From Malania oleifera (lineage: Eukaryota > Streptophyta > Magnoliopsida > Santalales > Ximeniaceae), in assembly GCF_029873635.1 (NCBI RefSeq), contig NC_080419.1, positions 69,297,823 to 69,361,822 of the forward strand: DNA of 64,000 nt. The letters run 5' to 3'. A program made the position numbers and the translations under genes. The notes below the pieces were generated by a model. It did no database searches. It had not been told where the DNA came from and worked only from the letters and a program-made list of their open reading frames with translations. This document shows positions 1-11,584 of this stretch, one piece after another; the first letter of the stretch is position 1, and every line of letters begins with the position of its first letter.

Positions 1-525
1 GATTTACTTACGTTATCTGAAATTTTATATATTTATGCATGTATACCAGATATTATACAGGATATGAATTTTTAAAGCATGTGTGGCCTGAGTCTATGAT
101 ATTGATATAGAATTTTATGTAGTTTTTCAGTATTTCAAGTTATACAGATATAGTGAGATAATTGCAGATTTTATACAAACATAATTTGCATATATACATA
201 TATACATATATATATATATATTTATTTATTTCAGATGATTATATAGATAGTTATATATATATCAGTATACAAATATTTATTCAGAACAGTATATATAGTG
301 CATATAGAAAGTTATGTTTTCCTAAATGCCATAACACTTAGATTATACAGAAATGAAATACAGAAAGATTATATAGAAAGGAAGTACAGACAAATTATAT
401 AGAAAGGAAGTATAGACAAATTACACAGTTATAACATCAAGATGTTACAGATATTACAGTATTTACAGTACAACAATATAGTGTTATGGTTATTTTGGAA
501 ATATAATGAAAACAGTATAAAGAGC

Positions 526-572
<47 letters not shown>

Positions 573-1435
573 ATAGTATCATATCCTTGTGGAAAGATTA
601 CAGACAGATACAGTACAAATATAGAATATAGAGCACGGTACCGTTGCTAGATATAGATAGAGTGCAACCACATATCTCAGATAGTGTGTGGGTACCATCA
701 GCCATACTCGGAGAGTATGCAGCTCTCCAGTTCGCTGGGTTGAGGGGGTCGGTTTGACGAGATAGCAGCCAGTTCCGCGCCTAACAGAGTATGTAGTTTG
801 GTTGGGCTGAGGTAGTGTAGAGTATAGTGACTTACCTGGAGGGCCGACCAGGTTAAGTCCCACCTACGGGCAGCACAACCCTGTCATGAGGTGTCAAATC
901 ATGACATACAGAATCTCAGGGAAAGAACACAGTTATGTATATGTATACATTTTTAAAGCTTTTATTGTATATAGTATGATGTAACACTACGAATGATAGA
1001 AAGTTCAGATGATACAAATGTTTTAAGATATTATACATGTGTTGTACAGAATTTCCAGATTATGCAGTTTTTAAATACTATTGTTATAATTTTATGACTC
1101 GGTCGCCACACACTAGTAATAGCATATTTCCACTTACTGAGCGTCGACTCACCCCATTACTTTACCATTTTTCAGGCGAGACAGTTAGGCGAGCAGATTA
1201 GGCTCACGGATAGGAAGTTTACTTGATTACCTCAGTCGTAGGTTGAGTTATGACAGAGTTGTGTATTTTTGAGGTAGATGATGCTGGAGGATTTTATTTT
1301 GTATGGTCATGGCTTGTATATAATGGATTCTGGATGGTTATATGATTTGTATTTCCGCAGCTTAGGTATGGATGTAGATATACATATAAAATAAAAATAA
1401 AAATAAAAAATAGTAAGAATTTTGAGGATGTTACA
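1..1435 (+). mobile_element. Ty3/gypsy LTR, family A, 3' portion (window opens inside it)
   Basis: The stretch matches the 5' LTR of the family-A element at 32467-34610, from about its base 33190 to its end. Shared landmarks in order: the GAGCACGGTACCGTTGCT block (630-650), the GGCCGACC...GGGC.GCACAACC block (840-880), the CACACTAGTAATAG...ACTGAGCGTCGACTCACCCC block (1108-1155), TTTTTCAGG (1168-1176) and the terminal GAGGATGTTACA. A (TA)n tract lies at 529-569. No coding region is expected; apparent short ORFs here are chance. It abuts copia sequence at 1436, so it inserted into that element. Whether it is a solo LTR or the 3' LTR of a full element cannot be told from this window. Confidence 0.85.
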
Positions 1436-1577
1436 CGTGCTTGTTAGCTAAGGTTAAGAAAACCTAGCTCTGATACCATTTAAGTGGAAGCCTTGAATTA
1501 CATTGAATTAATTTTTTCATATGTACATCCCAATCTTATATAATACAATCACCTATTCTAAGCAAGGAAACAACCCC

Positions 1578-3922
1578 TGTAACACCCCGACCCCGAGGGG
1601 CCTGGGATATTAACTTTTTACTACTAATTTACAGCGGAAGCAAAATAAACTCAATTTTATTCAAACCAGAGCGCTAATTATTCATGTTACAATCATTTAT
1701 TTCAAAAGAAGGAAAATTACACAAACATAAATATCTGAAACCATACTAATATTTCTAATCAATCTTTATTTTTCTAATCCCCCACCCGCATGCTTGCTAA
1801 GCCTGATTCCCGACATGTCCTTCAGAGTTATCTGAAATAAAATATGATTGGGATGAGACGACGCTCAGTAAGTAAATAAGATTATTATTAGTGTGTGGCC
1901 AAAATGAGTTTTTAAAGAATTTCGTAAAACAATAAAGAATACTATAACTTCAAGATTTCTTTTAGAATAAACATAAATTTAACAATTTCTGCATAAAACT
2001 TTTGTCATCAATTTCAACAATAAATTTTTAAATCATATACTATAACTGCTAAATTAAACTTTTAATTTTAAAACTGTAAAAATATTTAATGATAAACATA
2101 CATATACTTTTCCTTATACGTTTTCCTTAGATCGTCATATAAGCACCAAAATGATCCTTTTCACGTAAACTTACACTTTTCCTTCAAATTATCAGTAACT
2201 TTGTACACGTAATTAAATATGTATAAACATATATTGTAAAAACCACCCTTAGGCCTGTTTGCCGTAAGTCATGTTTACCCCCATGACTGGGTTGTGCGGT
2301 CCGAAGACTGGACTTAGCTGGCTGGCCGACCAAACTAAATCAACGTACGTAAACTTTAAGTGAGATTTTCCTTATTAAGTCCTGGACTTAAACCAGGTGT
2401 GCACTCAGGAGAAATCCACTAACATAAATAACCACTCTGTAAACAGTGTGGGTGCACTCTGATCCGTATAAACTTTAAGCTGCGGTACCGAGCATCTGTA
2501 ACTTTGAACTTTCGTTGCCATAAGGGGTTTGAAAATCATCTTATTATCATTTATGCAATTTAAAATAATATCGTGAAAATCTTATCTTTACTCATATTTA
2601 CATAAAAAATGTAACGTAGAAATAAACTCATGCCACACAATTTTTGTGTTAAAAATATATATATAATTTTATTTTTGAATAGAAAGAAACGCTGAAAATT
2701 TACCCGAGGGGATTGGAACATTTCTTAACCCAAAAATAGATGCAAGTATATTAAAGATAGAACTGGTATAATTAAATATGCGTGAAAATAAACTCATGAA
2801 AATTTTGTGGAACTAATTGACATAATTAAAATTTACGTACAAAATAAGCTCGGGTATGAATTTAAAATAAAAAGAAACTAACATAATCAAAATTTACTTA
2901 CCTTCTTCTTTTACCGTGTGCTACGAACACAATAATTATCTTTAAGAAATGAGATCGGAAAAAGTGGGTGATTGAGAATTTATTCAAAAATTCTCTCTCC
3001 ACCACAAATTCTTTCACTCACTAATCCTTCTCTTCCTTGGAAAATTGTTGTGAAAAATGAAGGTTGAGAGCTCCCTATTTATAAGAAAATTTTGGGGAAG
3101 AAATAGAATTTATAAAAGTGTGGGGAGATGGGTGAAATTATAATTTTAAAAATTTAAGAATGGGCAAAGGATGGGCAAGGTATGGGTTGAGTATGGGATG
3201 GGGATGGAGGCCATGTGGGAGTGCTTGCCACCATTCCCATTAAATAAATTCTTAATTTATTACTTACCTAATTAATTAATCAATTAGTTAATTAATTATT
3301 TTATTATTTTATTATTTTATTATTTTTCTTTATCATTATTATCATTATTATTCTTATTATTATTACTTTTAAACTATTTTTAGTAATCATTTATTTTATT
3401 ATTTATTTTTGAATAAGAATTAAATTTGAATTTTAAAAACTCATGTGGGCCCCACACGGTCTTGTGGGCCCCACACAACTTCGAGACCCGAATGGATCCT
3501 ACGTAACTCGAATAATTCTTATACGATTTTATGCATTCTAAATAGCTTTGAGACTCGTGTAAACCTCCATACGGCTTCGGGACTCATGTGGGCCCCACAT
3601 AGTCTTGTGGGCCCCACATATGATACCTATATTATTATCATCTTATTATGTATTTCTACAAATTATGTCTGTCAAAACACTATTTTATGTATATATACTT
3701 ATTTACGTGTACAAACAATGTCTATCCTGTTTATCCTATGAAATTCCATTTTGACCAGGCCGACCTCCAGGGAGCGACTGAGCCGCAATGGTCTCTGAGC
3801 ACTCGCTAATACAAGGTCTTTCTTAGGCATCAAATATGGAATCAAGGATCCTACAGAAAAATACTTATATATTGATATTAACTAAATGACCATTTTTATT
3901 ATTTTATTATTATTGTACTTTA

Positions 3923-3966
<44 letters not shown>

Positions 3967-3978
3967 TGGGTCATCACA
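1578..3978 (-). mobile_element. Solo LTR, family E (gypsy-type), TSD ACCCC
   Basis: A 2401-bp unit starts TGTAACACCCC and ends TCATCACA, with a 5-bp target-site duplication ACCCC at 1573-1577 and 3979-3983. The unoccupied site is visible in the second copia copy near 32268-32275. Minus orientation follows from the TATA box (TATAAATA, complement of 3076-3083), the donor-like AAGGTAAGT (complement near 2900), and the conserved LTR blocks on that strand (2270-2330, 1845-1885). No internal region is present, so this is a solo LTR left by LTR-LTR recombination. A (TA)n tract at 3926-3962 lies next to the minus-strand 5' end. Confidence 0.88.
3444..3618. promoter_or_regulatory. Palindromic array upstream of the family-E TATA box
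   Basis: Four exact copies of the interrupted palindrome TGTGGGCCCCACA (arms TGTGGG and CCCACA around one C) lie at 3444-3456, 3463-3475, 3587-3599 and 3606-3618, as two close pairs about 143 bp apart. They are upstream of the minus-strand TATA box at 3076-3083. The motif contains GTGGGCCC and GGCCCCAC, which fit the published consensus sites of TCP transcription factors (GTGGNCCC, GGNCCCAC); binding is an inference. Confidence 0.6.
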
Positions 3979-4221
3979 ACCCCCTTACCGAATAATATCA
4001 AATCCCCCACATTTACCCACTTTCCTAATTTGTTTATTATTTACAATGATACTTGGGATTTTAACAAAGAATATAATGAAGGGAAGAAAAGACACAAACA
4101 ATGGTAAAAGGAATATCTACTTTAAGTCCAAAACTCTTACCCAATTTGATTCAATCTTGAATGTAATTTTTTTATGCACACAAGAATTCCTGTGTTTGAA
4201 GATAAAAGACAACTGAGGTGG

Positions 4222-5133
4222 CAATTAAACTATTAAAATGCTAAAAAGAAAAATAGGGCCCAAAAAGAAAGCAAAACTATCACTTTCTACCATGTTCTTG
4301 ACTTGGCACTAAGGTATTGGCATGCTCAATTTTCATATCTCAATATAATCAAGCTTCAAAAAGACCTACACTAAGAATATTGGCCCATTAAAGTTGGACA
4401 CTAAAATGGAAAATCAATTAGCCAGCAACTTTTCTTTATTGGAGGACTAATAAACTCGGTACTAATGTTATTTAAATACAAGGACAGTGGAACTTAATTA
4501 TAAAATACCAGCTCGAATTAAAGTAATTTGAGCCAAAGTGGTTAACCAAATCCCAATGCCATAGATGTCCATTCCACTTCAAAAGTTTAATCCTTACAAA
4601 AGCTTGATGTTAATATAAATACCAATCCGAACAAGCGCATTATTAAACCTCCAATCTCAAAGTTCTTGTACATCATGTACATTACTATCCTACAAAGTAA
4701 CTTGACTCAAAGTAGTTCACCAACTACCGAAGTCATGGACTACCATTCCACTTCAACATCTAATCCCTCCAAAAGCTTGACAACAATACAAATCTCAGCC
4801 TGAACGAACCTATTTTGGAGCATTAAACCTCCAACCTCAATCTACTGGTGCTTACCATACAATATTATCCTACAAAGTAACTAAATTATTTAATACATCT
4901 TGAAACTCTAGCATCACATTTAAACTCAAATCCAATGCTGCAAGTATAAAGATTGACCTGCAACACCAATATCAAATAATAGTCCTATACAAGTGCAAGG
5001 AAGTTATTTCAAGCAGCCCACAAATACTAATATTCCTATACAAATTCAATAAGCCATCTCTTTTTTTTTTTATATTTTCATAGCTAGTCCTAGTCAATAG
5101 GTGTACACATTAACTCAAATCCTTTATTTATAT
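4222..5133. other. AT-rich interval with no recognised gene
   Basis: No reading frame, RNA gene or terminal-repeat structure is recognisable here. The phrases 'ccaacctcaa' and 'cctacaaagtaac' recur near 4650-4870, suggesting an old internal duplication. The right end (5129-5133, TATAT) is the target-site duplication of the next solo LTR. Confidence 0.4.
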
Positions 5134-5209
5134 TGTAATGACCTGAAGAATAATAGTATTTAAATAATAAGAAGAAGGGGAAATGGAAACAGGAACAGAG
5201 GGAGCCAGT

Positions 5210-5398
5210 CGACTTCGTTGACGAACACAGGGGTTTCATCGGCGAAGGTGCTTCAGGATCTTGTCGACAAAGTTCCATCTCGTCGATGAGAAGATACCGA
5301 GATAGGATTTTTGGAAGCCTAAAATTCATTGACGAGGGTTCAGGTTCGTCGACAAACTTTCTACAGGACTCGTCGACGAGGTGACGTGGCTTGTCGAC
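5210..5398. promoter_or_regulatory. GTCGAC-centred palindrome array of LTR B
   Basis: About ten exact or decayed copies of the palindrome TCGTCGACGA (one exact copy at 5370-5379; near copies such as TTGTCGACGA at 5390-5400) fill the 190 bases ahead of the TATA box at 5410-5417. Most variants differ by C-to-T or G-to-A changes at the CpGs. Confidence 0.65.
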
Positions 5399-6017
5399 GA
5401 ATCCCCTAGTATAAATAGCCTAAAACTTCGTCTAAACACACAAAATTTGGAAATTCTCACATTCTCTCTCTCCTCTACGACCCTCCTACCTTCTCTCTAC
5501 GATCTCGGGCCGGATTCTCACCGGTTCAACAATCTGAAGCCACAACGACGCTCCTAAGAAAGTTCTCTGCAAGTCTGCTGGAGCAGATCGTCGGTAGGGT
5601 TGAGTTGGAAACCATCCCAAATCTAGGGTAAGACTTTCTACTTAGTATTTGGTTATTTTACAGTTGTAGAAAGTGTAATACGCGTAGAAATACTAAACTT
5701 TAGTTCTGGGGAATATTGTTTCCAGGGTGTTGAGTAGGGAACCCTACGGGTGCAAGAGTATATCTTTGAGGGGCTTTTCAGGACTCGGGTAAGGGGATAA
5801 ACTAAGCTAGTATTTTATGAAAAGTATGTATAATATTATAGCGTTTGATTTCAAGGAAATAAATATATTTATATATGATTTATATTTGTAAAATACTGTT
5901 GAAATTGATGGTATGTTAAATATACAAAAAACCTATTTAGTGTGACATGAGTAGAAATTGTTATGAAATACTATTTTCTGGGAATGTGTTAATGATACGG
6001 ATTTTTATAAAGGAAAA

Positions 6018-6275
6018 TTGGCGTATGGGCCGAGATTTTGATATATTTGCTGGCGTATGGGCCGATCTATGTGTATGATTTGCTAGCGTACGGACTGTGC
6101 TATGGATATGATTTGCCGGCGTACGGGCCGTGCTATGTATATGATTTTCCGGCGTATAGGCTGAGCTATGTATATGATTTTCCAGCATACGAGTTGTGCT
6201 ATTGATATGATTTGCTAGCGTACGAGCCAAGCTATGGTAAAATGTGAAATACCAACGTACGGGCCGATGATTTTC
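6018..6275 (+). repeat. 36-bp minisatellite inside LTR B
   Basis: About seven tandem copies of a unit of roughly 36 bp with core GCGTACGGGCCGTGCTATG followed by TATATGATTTGCCG. Both strands stay open for stretches because the period is a multiple of three. This gives a spurious repetitive minus-strand ORF, which is not annotated as a gene. Confidence 0.75.
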
Positions 6276-7208
6276 ATGATATACGTATATATGCAAATTG
6301 ATATAATTGATTTGATAATTAATGATATAAAATATCCATGTATCACAGTTTTAGTATATGTTATATGATATTAGAACCTGGTTGGCTTGGTTTAGGCTAG
6401 CACTTGCACGGTATCGTTGCTATGTGTCCATGGTCATCATGGTCATGAAATTTGTGTTAATGCCGCTATACGGAGTGGTGTGAGATTAGATGGTCGATAT
6501 GGTTTTTAAGAAGTGTGTGAGCGCCCCTGGTGTATAGATCAGGTCGACCAACCATTGTCAGGTCCCGCCTTCAGGCCACACAACCCAGTCATGTGGGGGT
6601 AATGCATAACAATAGCCAGCTAACCTACCAGGATTGTTTTCGTACTATTATTTATATGAGATGAATTATGCTATGGAAACCATATGTTTTGCCATGTTGA
6701 TTATACATGTTTTCCTAGAAATGATGAATATACAATTTTACTAGTTATGTTTATGATTATATGTATATCACAGAAATGCTCATGTTGCCACACACTAGTG
6801 TTAGTTTATTTTCCTTACTAAGAGGTGTCTCACCCTAAAATTTTATAAACATTTCAGGAGCCCCTGATAGGAGAGCGGTTCTAGCTCCGCTGATCTAATA
6901 CTGTTGATCTGCCCTTCTAGAAGGGTAAGTGTTTTGATAGGGTTGGATGTATTTTGTGGGATGTCCCTAGATATCTTTTGGGTTGTGTACTGTGTGTATA
7001 TAAATACAGTGGATATAGTAACTCTGGTATTGTGTTGAATGATTTTGTATTTATGATATTATGATTACATGTTTCCTGCTGCTTAGGCCTCCGTTATGTG
7101 TTCTGTCATATCCCTGGTACCCATGGGTCCAGGTGGATTATGATCTGCTGAGTTTTGTGATATTGATTTTATTATATTATGGAAAATTAAGCAAGTCGTC
7201 ACATATAT

Positions 7209-7744
7209 TGTCTTCCAAATGATCTTTTATTCGCGTCCAACATAATTATGATTCCAGATCCACCATTAGAGAGAAACAACACTAATTTCAAGATAGTTTC
7301 TGAATCTCAAAGATGTCATATTCAAGCCATGCCATTAACTTGCATCATAAATTCATAAACTGCTATTGTGCAATTTCAAGCATGCCCCACATACATCATG
7401 CAATTTTCTTCACTCTCCACCCTGCATATAACCGATCCTCTAAATGCACTAAATCCTTCTAAAAAAAAAAGTTTTAAAACATCATCTCCTAGCAATTAGG
7501 ATCTCAAAACACAAGGGGAATTCCCATGTACACCTCCTTTTCAAGTTAGCCATCTTAGGACTTTACACAAATGAAAAGACTAAGAAAATTTTCCATCGTT
7601 GAGTTGTGTTTGAGGAAATTCAAATGTTGAGCCTTGGATTTGGATGAAATTCAATACAATTTCATACGTGTTCAAATTCAAACAAATCTACATCTATGTC
7701 TAAAATCAAAGTTCCCAAACACAAGGTCAAAGTAAAAGTTTTAC
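7209..7744. other. Interval with no recognised gene
   Basis: Sequence between the solo LTR B target site and the LINE remnant. No convincing coding, RNA or repeat signal was seen. It ends in a short A-rich tract before the LINE tail. Confidence 0.35.
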
Positions 7745-8360
7745 AAGGGCCATTTAAAAAAAAAAAAAAACAATGACAACAACAAGCCAAGCCTTTAAGT
7801 CCTTCTAGATGGGGTCGGCCAAACGAATCCTTTTCCAATTTCCACCAATTTACACGGCCATGAGCAATTTCCTGCAATAAATTCAAGGCTATTAAATCCT
7901 TACCATCTCAATCCAAGTTATTTTAGGTCTACCCCTCACAATAACTAGCTCACTTCTACTCACTAGCATACTATTGGCTTACATTGTAGGTGCTCAAACC
8001 ATCTGAACCATTTCTCCCTTATCTTATTTTTTGTAACAATTACACCTAATATATTCATTTCTTAGTTTATATTTTAACATTATATCACTCATCTAACTTA
8101 ACACTCTCATCTCAGCAACTTTGTTTTTTGGATATGTTGTTTCTTCGTTGCCCAACATTTTAATCCAAATAACATAGCTAGTCTTATAACCGCTTTATAG
8201 AACTTCTCTTTTAATGTTAAAGATATTCTATGATAACACAATACACTTGAAGCACCTCTCTATTTTACCCAACATGCTTTTACTTTATGCATTACATCTT
8301 CTTCAATTTCTCCTTCAACTTGTATAACAGAAGCAAAGCCATTTTAAAAAATGTTTCCAT
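7745..8360 (-). mobile_element. RTE-type LINE remnant: reverse-transcriptase C-terminus and 3' tail
   Basis: Read on the minus strand, about 8300-8100 encodes a decayed stretch with the order SSVLCYHRIS, then LKEKFYKAVIRLAML, then KCWATKKQHIQK. This matches the conserved C-terminal part of the reverse-transcriptase ORF of plant RTE-clade LINEs. In-frame stops break it on both sides. Downstream on the minus strand comes the 3' untranslated part and a TTGTTGTTG tail (complement near 7775-7787), which fits the (TTG)n ends of plant RTE elements. The 5' part is absent, as usual for 5'-truncated LINE insertions. Confidence 0.7.
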
Positions 8361-9419
8361 CAATATCTTAAACTAATGGCATAACCTCATTTATCTAAAA
8401 GAACTGATAATCAAAGCCCCACAGGTTAGACCACCGGAAAGTATGGACACAAAACACAATGTTGGCCAGGGCTTTGTGTAACGACTTGCTTAATTTACTG
8501 GTTTTTTTTTTATTTTTATATATACACTATAACATTCTACATGCTCTGATACCATACTAGTTAAACCCAATTATCAACCTAAGCAGCGAGAAGCAAAAAT
8601 CACATAGACATAACCATATGTAAATATATATACAATACCAGAGTACTAACATGTTTCCTAAAATATACACATATATCTAATTCCCAAAATACCCTCAACT
8701 ATGCTAGGATATACAAAAATCCTCCACAAACATACTCACTATCTACTGACGGGGTAGTACTGAAGCCCCTCTATCTGTGAGTCTGTTCTGCTCGCCTACC
8801 TGAACCACCTAAAAAATGATTCAACACTGGGATAAGCCAACGCTCAGTAAGACAAAATATGCTATCACTAGTGTGTAGCAAATGAGCTACAATATTATAA
8901 AAATCTGTTTTTATACAATCATGTATAACTGGATACGTAAGTACAGTACAAGTGATAAAATACACCACCCTTTCCATGTTGCTTAACATAATAGTATTGT
9001 AGGTTACTATTCAAAATACTTCTAATGTACATAAATATGTTCACTGTTTCTGTAAATCTGTATATACGTAATAGTAACTGAAAACTTTCCATGTGGATAA
9101 CTTTGTGTCATGATTTAACCCCTCATGATAGGGTTGTGTGGCCCGTAGGCGGGATCTACCCTGACTGGCCGACCAGGATAAACCACTATACTTCATCAGT
9201 CTGATTTGCCCACCTCAACCCATATCTTATGGGGAGCCTGTCCACGTCAAGGGCCTAGGTGATCGACCTACTACCACGTATTATCTAAATAGGTGGTTGC
9301 ACTCATAACATAAATATCTGTAGCAACGGTACCGTGCTCTATAACTGCATAGTCCAACAGGGTTTGATACTATATAATATATTTCTATAAACAACTATCT
9401 GATTTACCATGATTCTGAA

Positions 9420-9610
9420 ATAACTGTAATAACCATGATACTGAATAAACTATAACTGTAATCCATACATCATAGTATTGAGAACGGTATAATCATAACA
9501 CTGAAAACTGCATAATCATAGTACTGAAATTCATATAATCATGGTACTAGAATTCGTATAATCATGGTACTGAAATTCGTAAAATCATGGTATTGAAATT
9601 CGTAAAGCAT
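9420..9610 (-). repeat. Short tandem repeat inside LTR B'
   Basis: About seven degenerate copies of a unit of roughly 24-27 bp with plus-strand core ATAATCATGGTACTGAAATTCGT. It occupies the same place in the LTR as the unrelated 36-bp repeat of family B. Confidence 0.65.
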
Positions 9611-10084
9611 ATCTCCGTACTATATTCATATTCTCAAGCCACACCATACTTAATACATAATATTCATAATTTAATAAACTGTATAATATTTTAAAATTAC
9701 TTAGCATAGCATATTTCCCTTACCTGACAACTGGAAAGCCCCTATGGTATACTGGCCTAACACCTGCAGGGCCTCCTACACAACATTTTCCATAACAGAA
9801 TATCAGTATTTCTCTGCCTATATCATTTCCTATAACTGTCAGAAGGCCAAAAATGAACTAAAATGCCTTACCCTAAATTTGGGATGAAATCCAACTTCAT
9901 TTCACCAACGATCCGCTCTGGTAGACTTGCAGAGAACTTTTCCAGGAGCATCGTGGTGGCTTTGAATCGTTGATCCGGCGACGAAATTGAAGAGAGAAGT
10001 AGGAGGGGCCATAGGAGAGAGAAAAGGGGAAGTATTTGTGCTGAAATGTGATAAAAATATGAGTTTGCACTATTTATAGGGCCA

Positions 10085-10275
10085 GATTCATCGACGAGAC
10101 ACATCATCTCGTCGATGAGTCTTTCAGTAAATTCGTCGACGTAACTTACCCTTCGTCAATGAAATTCAGAGCAGCCCAAAACCTTCACTTGGTATTTTCT
10201 CATCGACGAGACGGGACCTCGTCGACGAGATCCTGAAGACCTTCGTCGACAAATCCTTATATTCGTCGACGAAGC
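10085..10275. promoter_or_regulatory. GTCGAC-centred palindrome array of LTR B'
   Basis: Repeated TCGTCGACGA, exact at 10219-10228 and 10263-10272, with decayed copies between (CATCGACGAG, TCGTCGATGA, TCGTCGACGT). It lies upstream of the minus-strand TATA box at 10071-10078. Confidence 0.65.
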
Positions 10276-10360
10276 CTACTACCTCCTTTTGTTTTTTTTT
10301 TTTCATTTCTCTCCCTCATTATTATTTAAATACTATTATTCTTCAAGTCACTACACTTTG

Positions 10361-10779
10361 ACTGTCATCCCGTTGCCTAGGCGCTATTAGGAATTAAGGG
10401 GGAGCTAGTGCCTAGAGTTTGCCCAATTTGTTGTCCACTTCCTTCAGCTGGATTGGGGTTCTCCATCCTTTCTCACAGAAAAAATGCAATAAACATACAT
10501 TCTCATCCCGCTGGATAACCACAAACTCGCAAATAATAAATACTACCATATCCAAATAATTGCCTCCTCAAGCTTTCCTAATGAAAACCCCATAAAATGT
10601 ATTGAACTTGCCTCATTAGCTTATAGCTACCACTTAAATGAACCTCAAACTGAGTCAATCTCAAACCCTGCTTGAGTAGCTTGATTCATTTCACAGCCGC
10701 AAATAATGATGCTTTTCATAAGGAAGCCAAAGATTAGGATTATCCAATTTAATGATCAAATTTTCACAAGACGAGGAGA
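10361..10779. other. Interval with no recognised gene; possible intron of the Mpv17-like gene
   Basis: Follows the target site of solo LTR B'. On the minus strand it lies directly after the donor-like CAG/GTGAAC at the end of the Mpv17-like exon, so it could be the beginning of that gene's first intron. No second exon was found in it or further left. Confidence 0.3.
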
Positions 10780-11168
10780 TCAATGGTTCACCTGGGTGGT
10801 CAAGTCGGAAGCAATGTAAATAAACGAAATCATGACACTTTTTGTGACGAGAGGGCGAGATTCAATCACCGCTAAATACCATCCTAGAAATCCAAGCTTC
10901 AAACGGGAAGAGGGAGCCGACGATGACGAAAAGGAAGAGCGAGGATACAAAATGAAACTGTGGTGTGAGATTCTGTGCAAACTAATTGTGCCGAATTGAG
11001 ATGAGATGGAACGTACGCCCTACATCTCTGCTGGTTTGCGAGAAGAGAGAATTTGGTTAAAGAATCAACGTCGATTACCAGTCGCCAACCTTGAAGATGA
11101 CAACATTTTCTGAAATGTCTCGCAAAACCGCTTAGCATTTTGCGGAAAGCTAGAACACTGCTCTTCAA
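10780..11168 (-). pseudogene. Mpv17/PMP22-family gene, first exon (copy 1), frameshifted
   Basis: The ATG at 11168 opens a basic, Ser-rich N-terminus (89 codons in that frame). A +1 or -1 shift near 10980 leads into a second frame reading LGFLGWYLAVIESRPLVTKS, then IYIASDLTTQ. That is the N-terminal transmembrane segment typical of the Mpv17/PMP22 family, membrane proteins of peroxisomes, mitochondria or plastids. Right after DLTTQ comes CAG/GTGAAC, a good splice donor, so this looks like exon 1. A minus-strand TATA box lies at 11230-11237, about 62 bases upstream. The same frame break is present in the second copy (41339-41691), so it predates the duplication. Remaining exons were not found. 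A small sequencing or start-site alternative cannot be excluded, but a broken gene fragment is most likely. Confidence 0.55.
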
Positions 11169-11229
11169 AATGAATTTCCTACAAGTCGGTTATACCATTT
11201 GGTTTATTCTCCGGGCGCACCACTACACC

Positions 11230-11237
11230 TATTTATA
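11230..11237 (-). promoter_or_regulatory. TATA box of the Mpv17-like pseudogene
   Basis: The complement reads TATAAATA, about 62 bases upstream of the ATG at 11168. The second copy keeps it at 41752-41759. Confidence 0.5.
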
Positions 11238-11584
11238 CACCTTTTATTTTTCTTTTCTTTTAAAAATTTTAAATTGTTAGACATAAACCACCTAAAAATG
11301 GAACCCAGTAAGGATAAAAGTGAACCTTCCATTAGAATTCTTCAATGTTTTCTTTTTTTTATAATTGGTATCTCATTTCATGTCTAATTTATTCTATAAT
11401 TTGGATTTGTATTGGATTTTTATAAAATATAATATAAAATTATATTGAAAATTTATCCAAATCTACTTAAATCCAAATTCAATATCTGAAATTCATGCTC
11501 CTAAATGCATTAACATATTCCGCTAGTGCAACATGATATTAAAATCTATAACGCTTTACTTTTATTCATTAATCTTTCATATAA

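Larger units (their letters stand above)
1436..4221 (-). mobile_element. Ty1/copia 5' end (LTR and primer-binding site), split by solo LTR E
   Basis: Parts 1436-1577 and 3979-4221 are continuous with the copia fragment at 32137-32466 once the solo LTR at 1578-3978 is removed. On the minus strand the order is a short LTR (about 340 bp in total; the left edge near 1480 is mutated, the right edge near 4221 is a guess from a terminal TG), then the tRNA-iMet-type primer-binding site TGGTATCAGAGC (complement of 1467-1478), then the leader. The gag region has been lost and replaced by the family-A LTR at 1435. It is a fragment with no coding capacity. Confidence 0.65.
5134..7203 (+). mobile_element. 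Solo LTR, family B (gypsy-type), TSD TATAT
   Basis: A 2070-bp unit starts TGTAATGACCTGAAG and ends AAGTCGTCACA, flanked by TATAT at 5129-5133 and 7204-7208. Order of parts: GTCGAC-centred palindrome array (5210-5398), TATA box TATAAATA (5410-5417), CT-rich leader (5460-5500), conserved exon-like segment ending TAGGGTAAG (about 5625), acceptor-like TTTCCAG (about 5726), second donor-like CGGGTAAGGGG (about 5790), 36-bp minisatellite (6018-6275), GGTATCGTTGC block (6410), GGCCGACC...CGCACAACC-type block (6540-6590), CACACTAGTG block (6788), and acceptor-like CATTTCAGG (6849). No internal region is present. Confidence 0.9.
8477..10355 (-). mobile_element. Solo LTR, family B' (gypsy-type), TSD CTTTG
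   Basis: A 1879-bp unit flanked by CTTTG at 8472-8476 and 10356-10360. On the minus strand it starts TGTAGTGACTTGAAG and ends AAGTCGTTACA. TATA box is the complement of 10071-10078; the palindrome array upstream is 10085-10275; the donor-like TTAGGGTAAGG is the complement near 9880; the second donor-like AGGTAAGGG is the complement near 9720. Conserved blocks: complement of 9319-9340 (CACGGTACCGTTGC) and 9119-9180. It shares ends and U3 layout with family B, but the central tandem repeat is unrelated. Confidence 0.9.

Noticed and set aside
5961-6296. Repetitive 111-residue minus-strand ORF with ARTPANHIHS-like units
   Set aside because: Produced by the 36-bp minisatellite of LTR B, whose period is a multiple of three.
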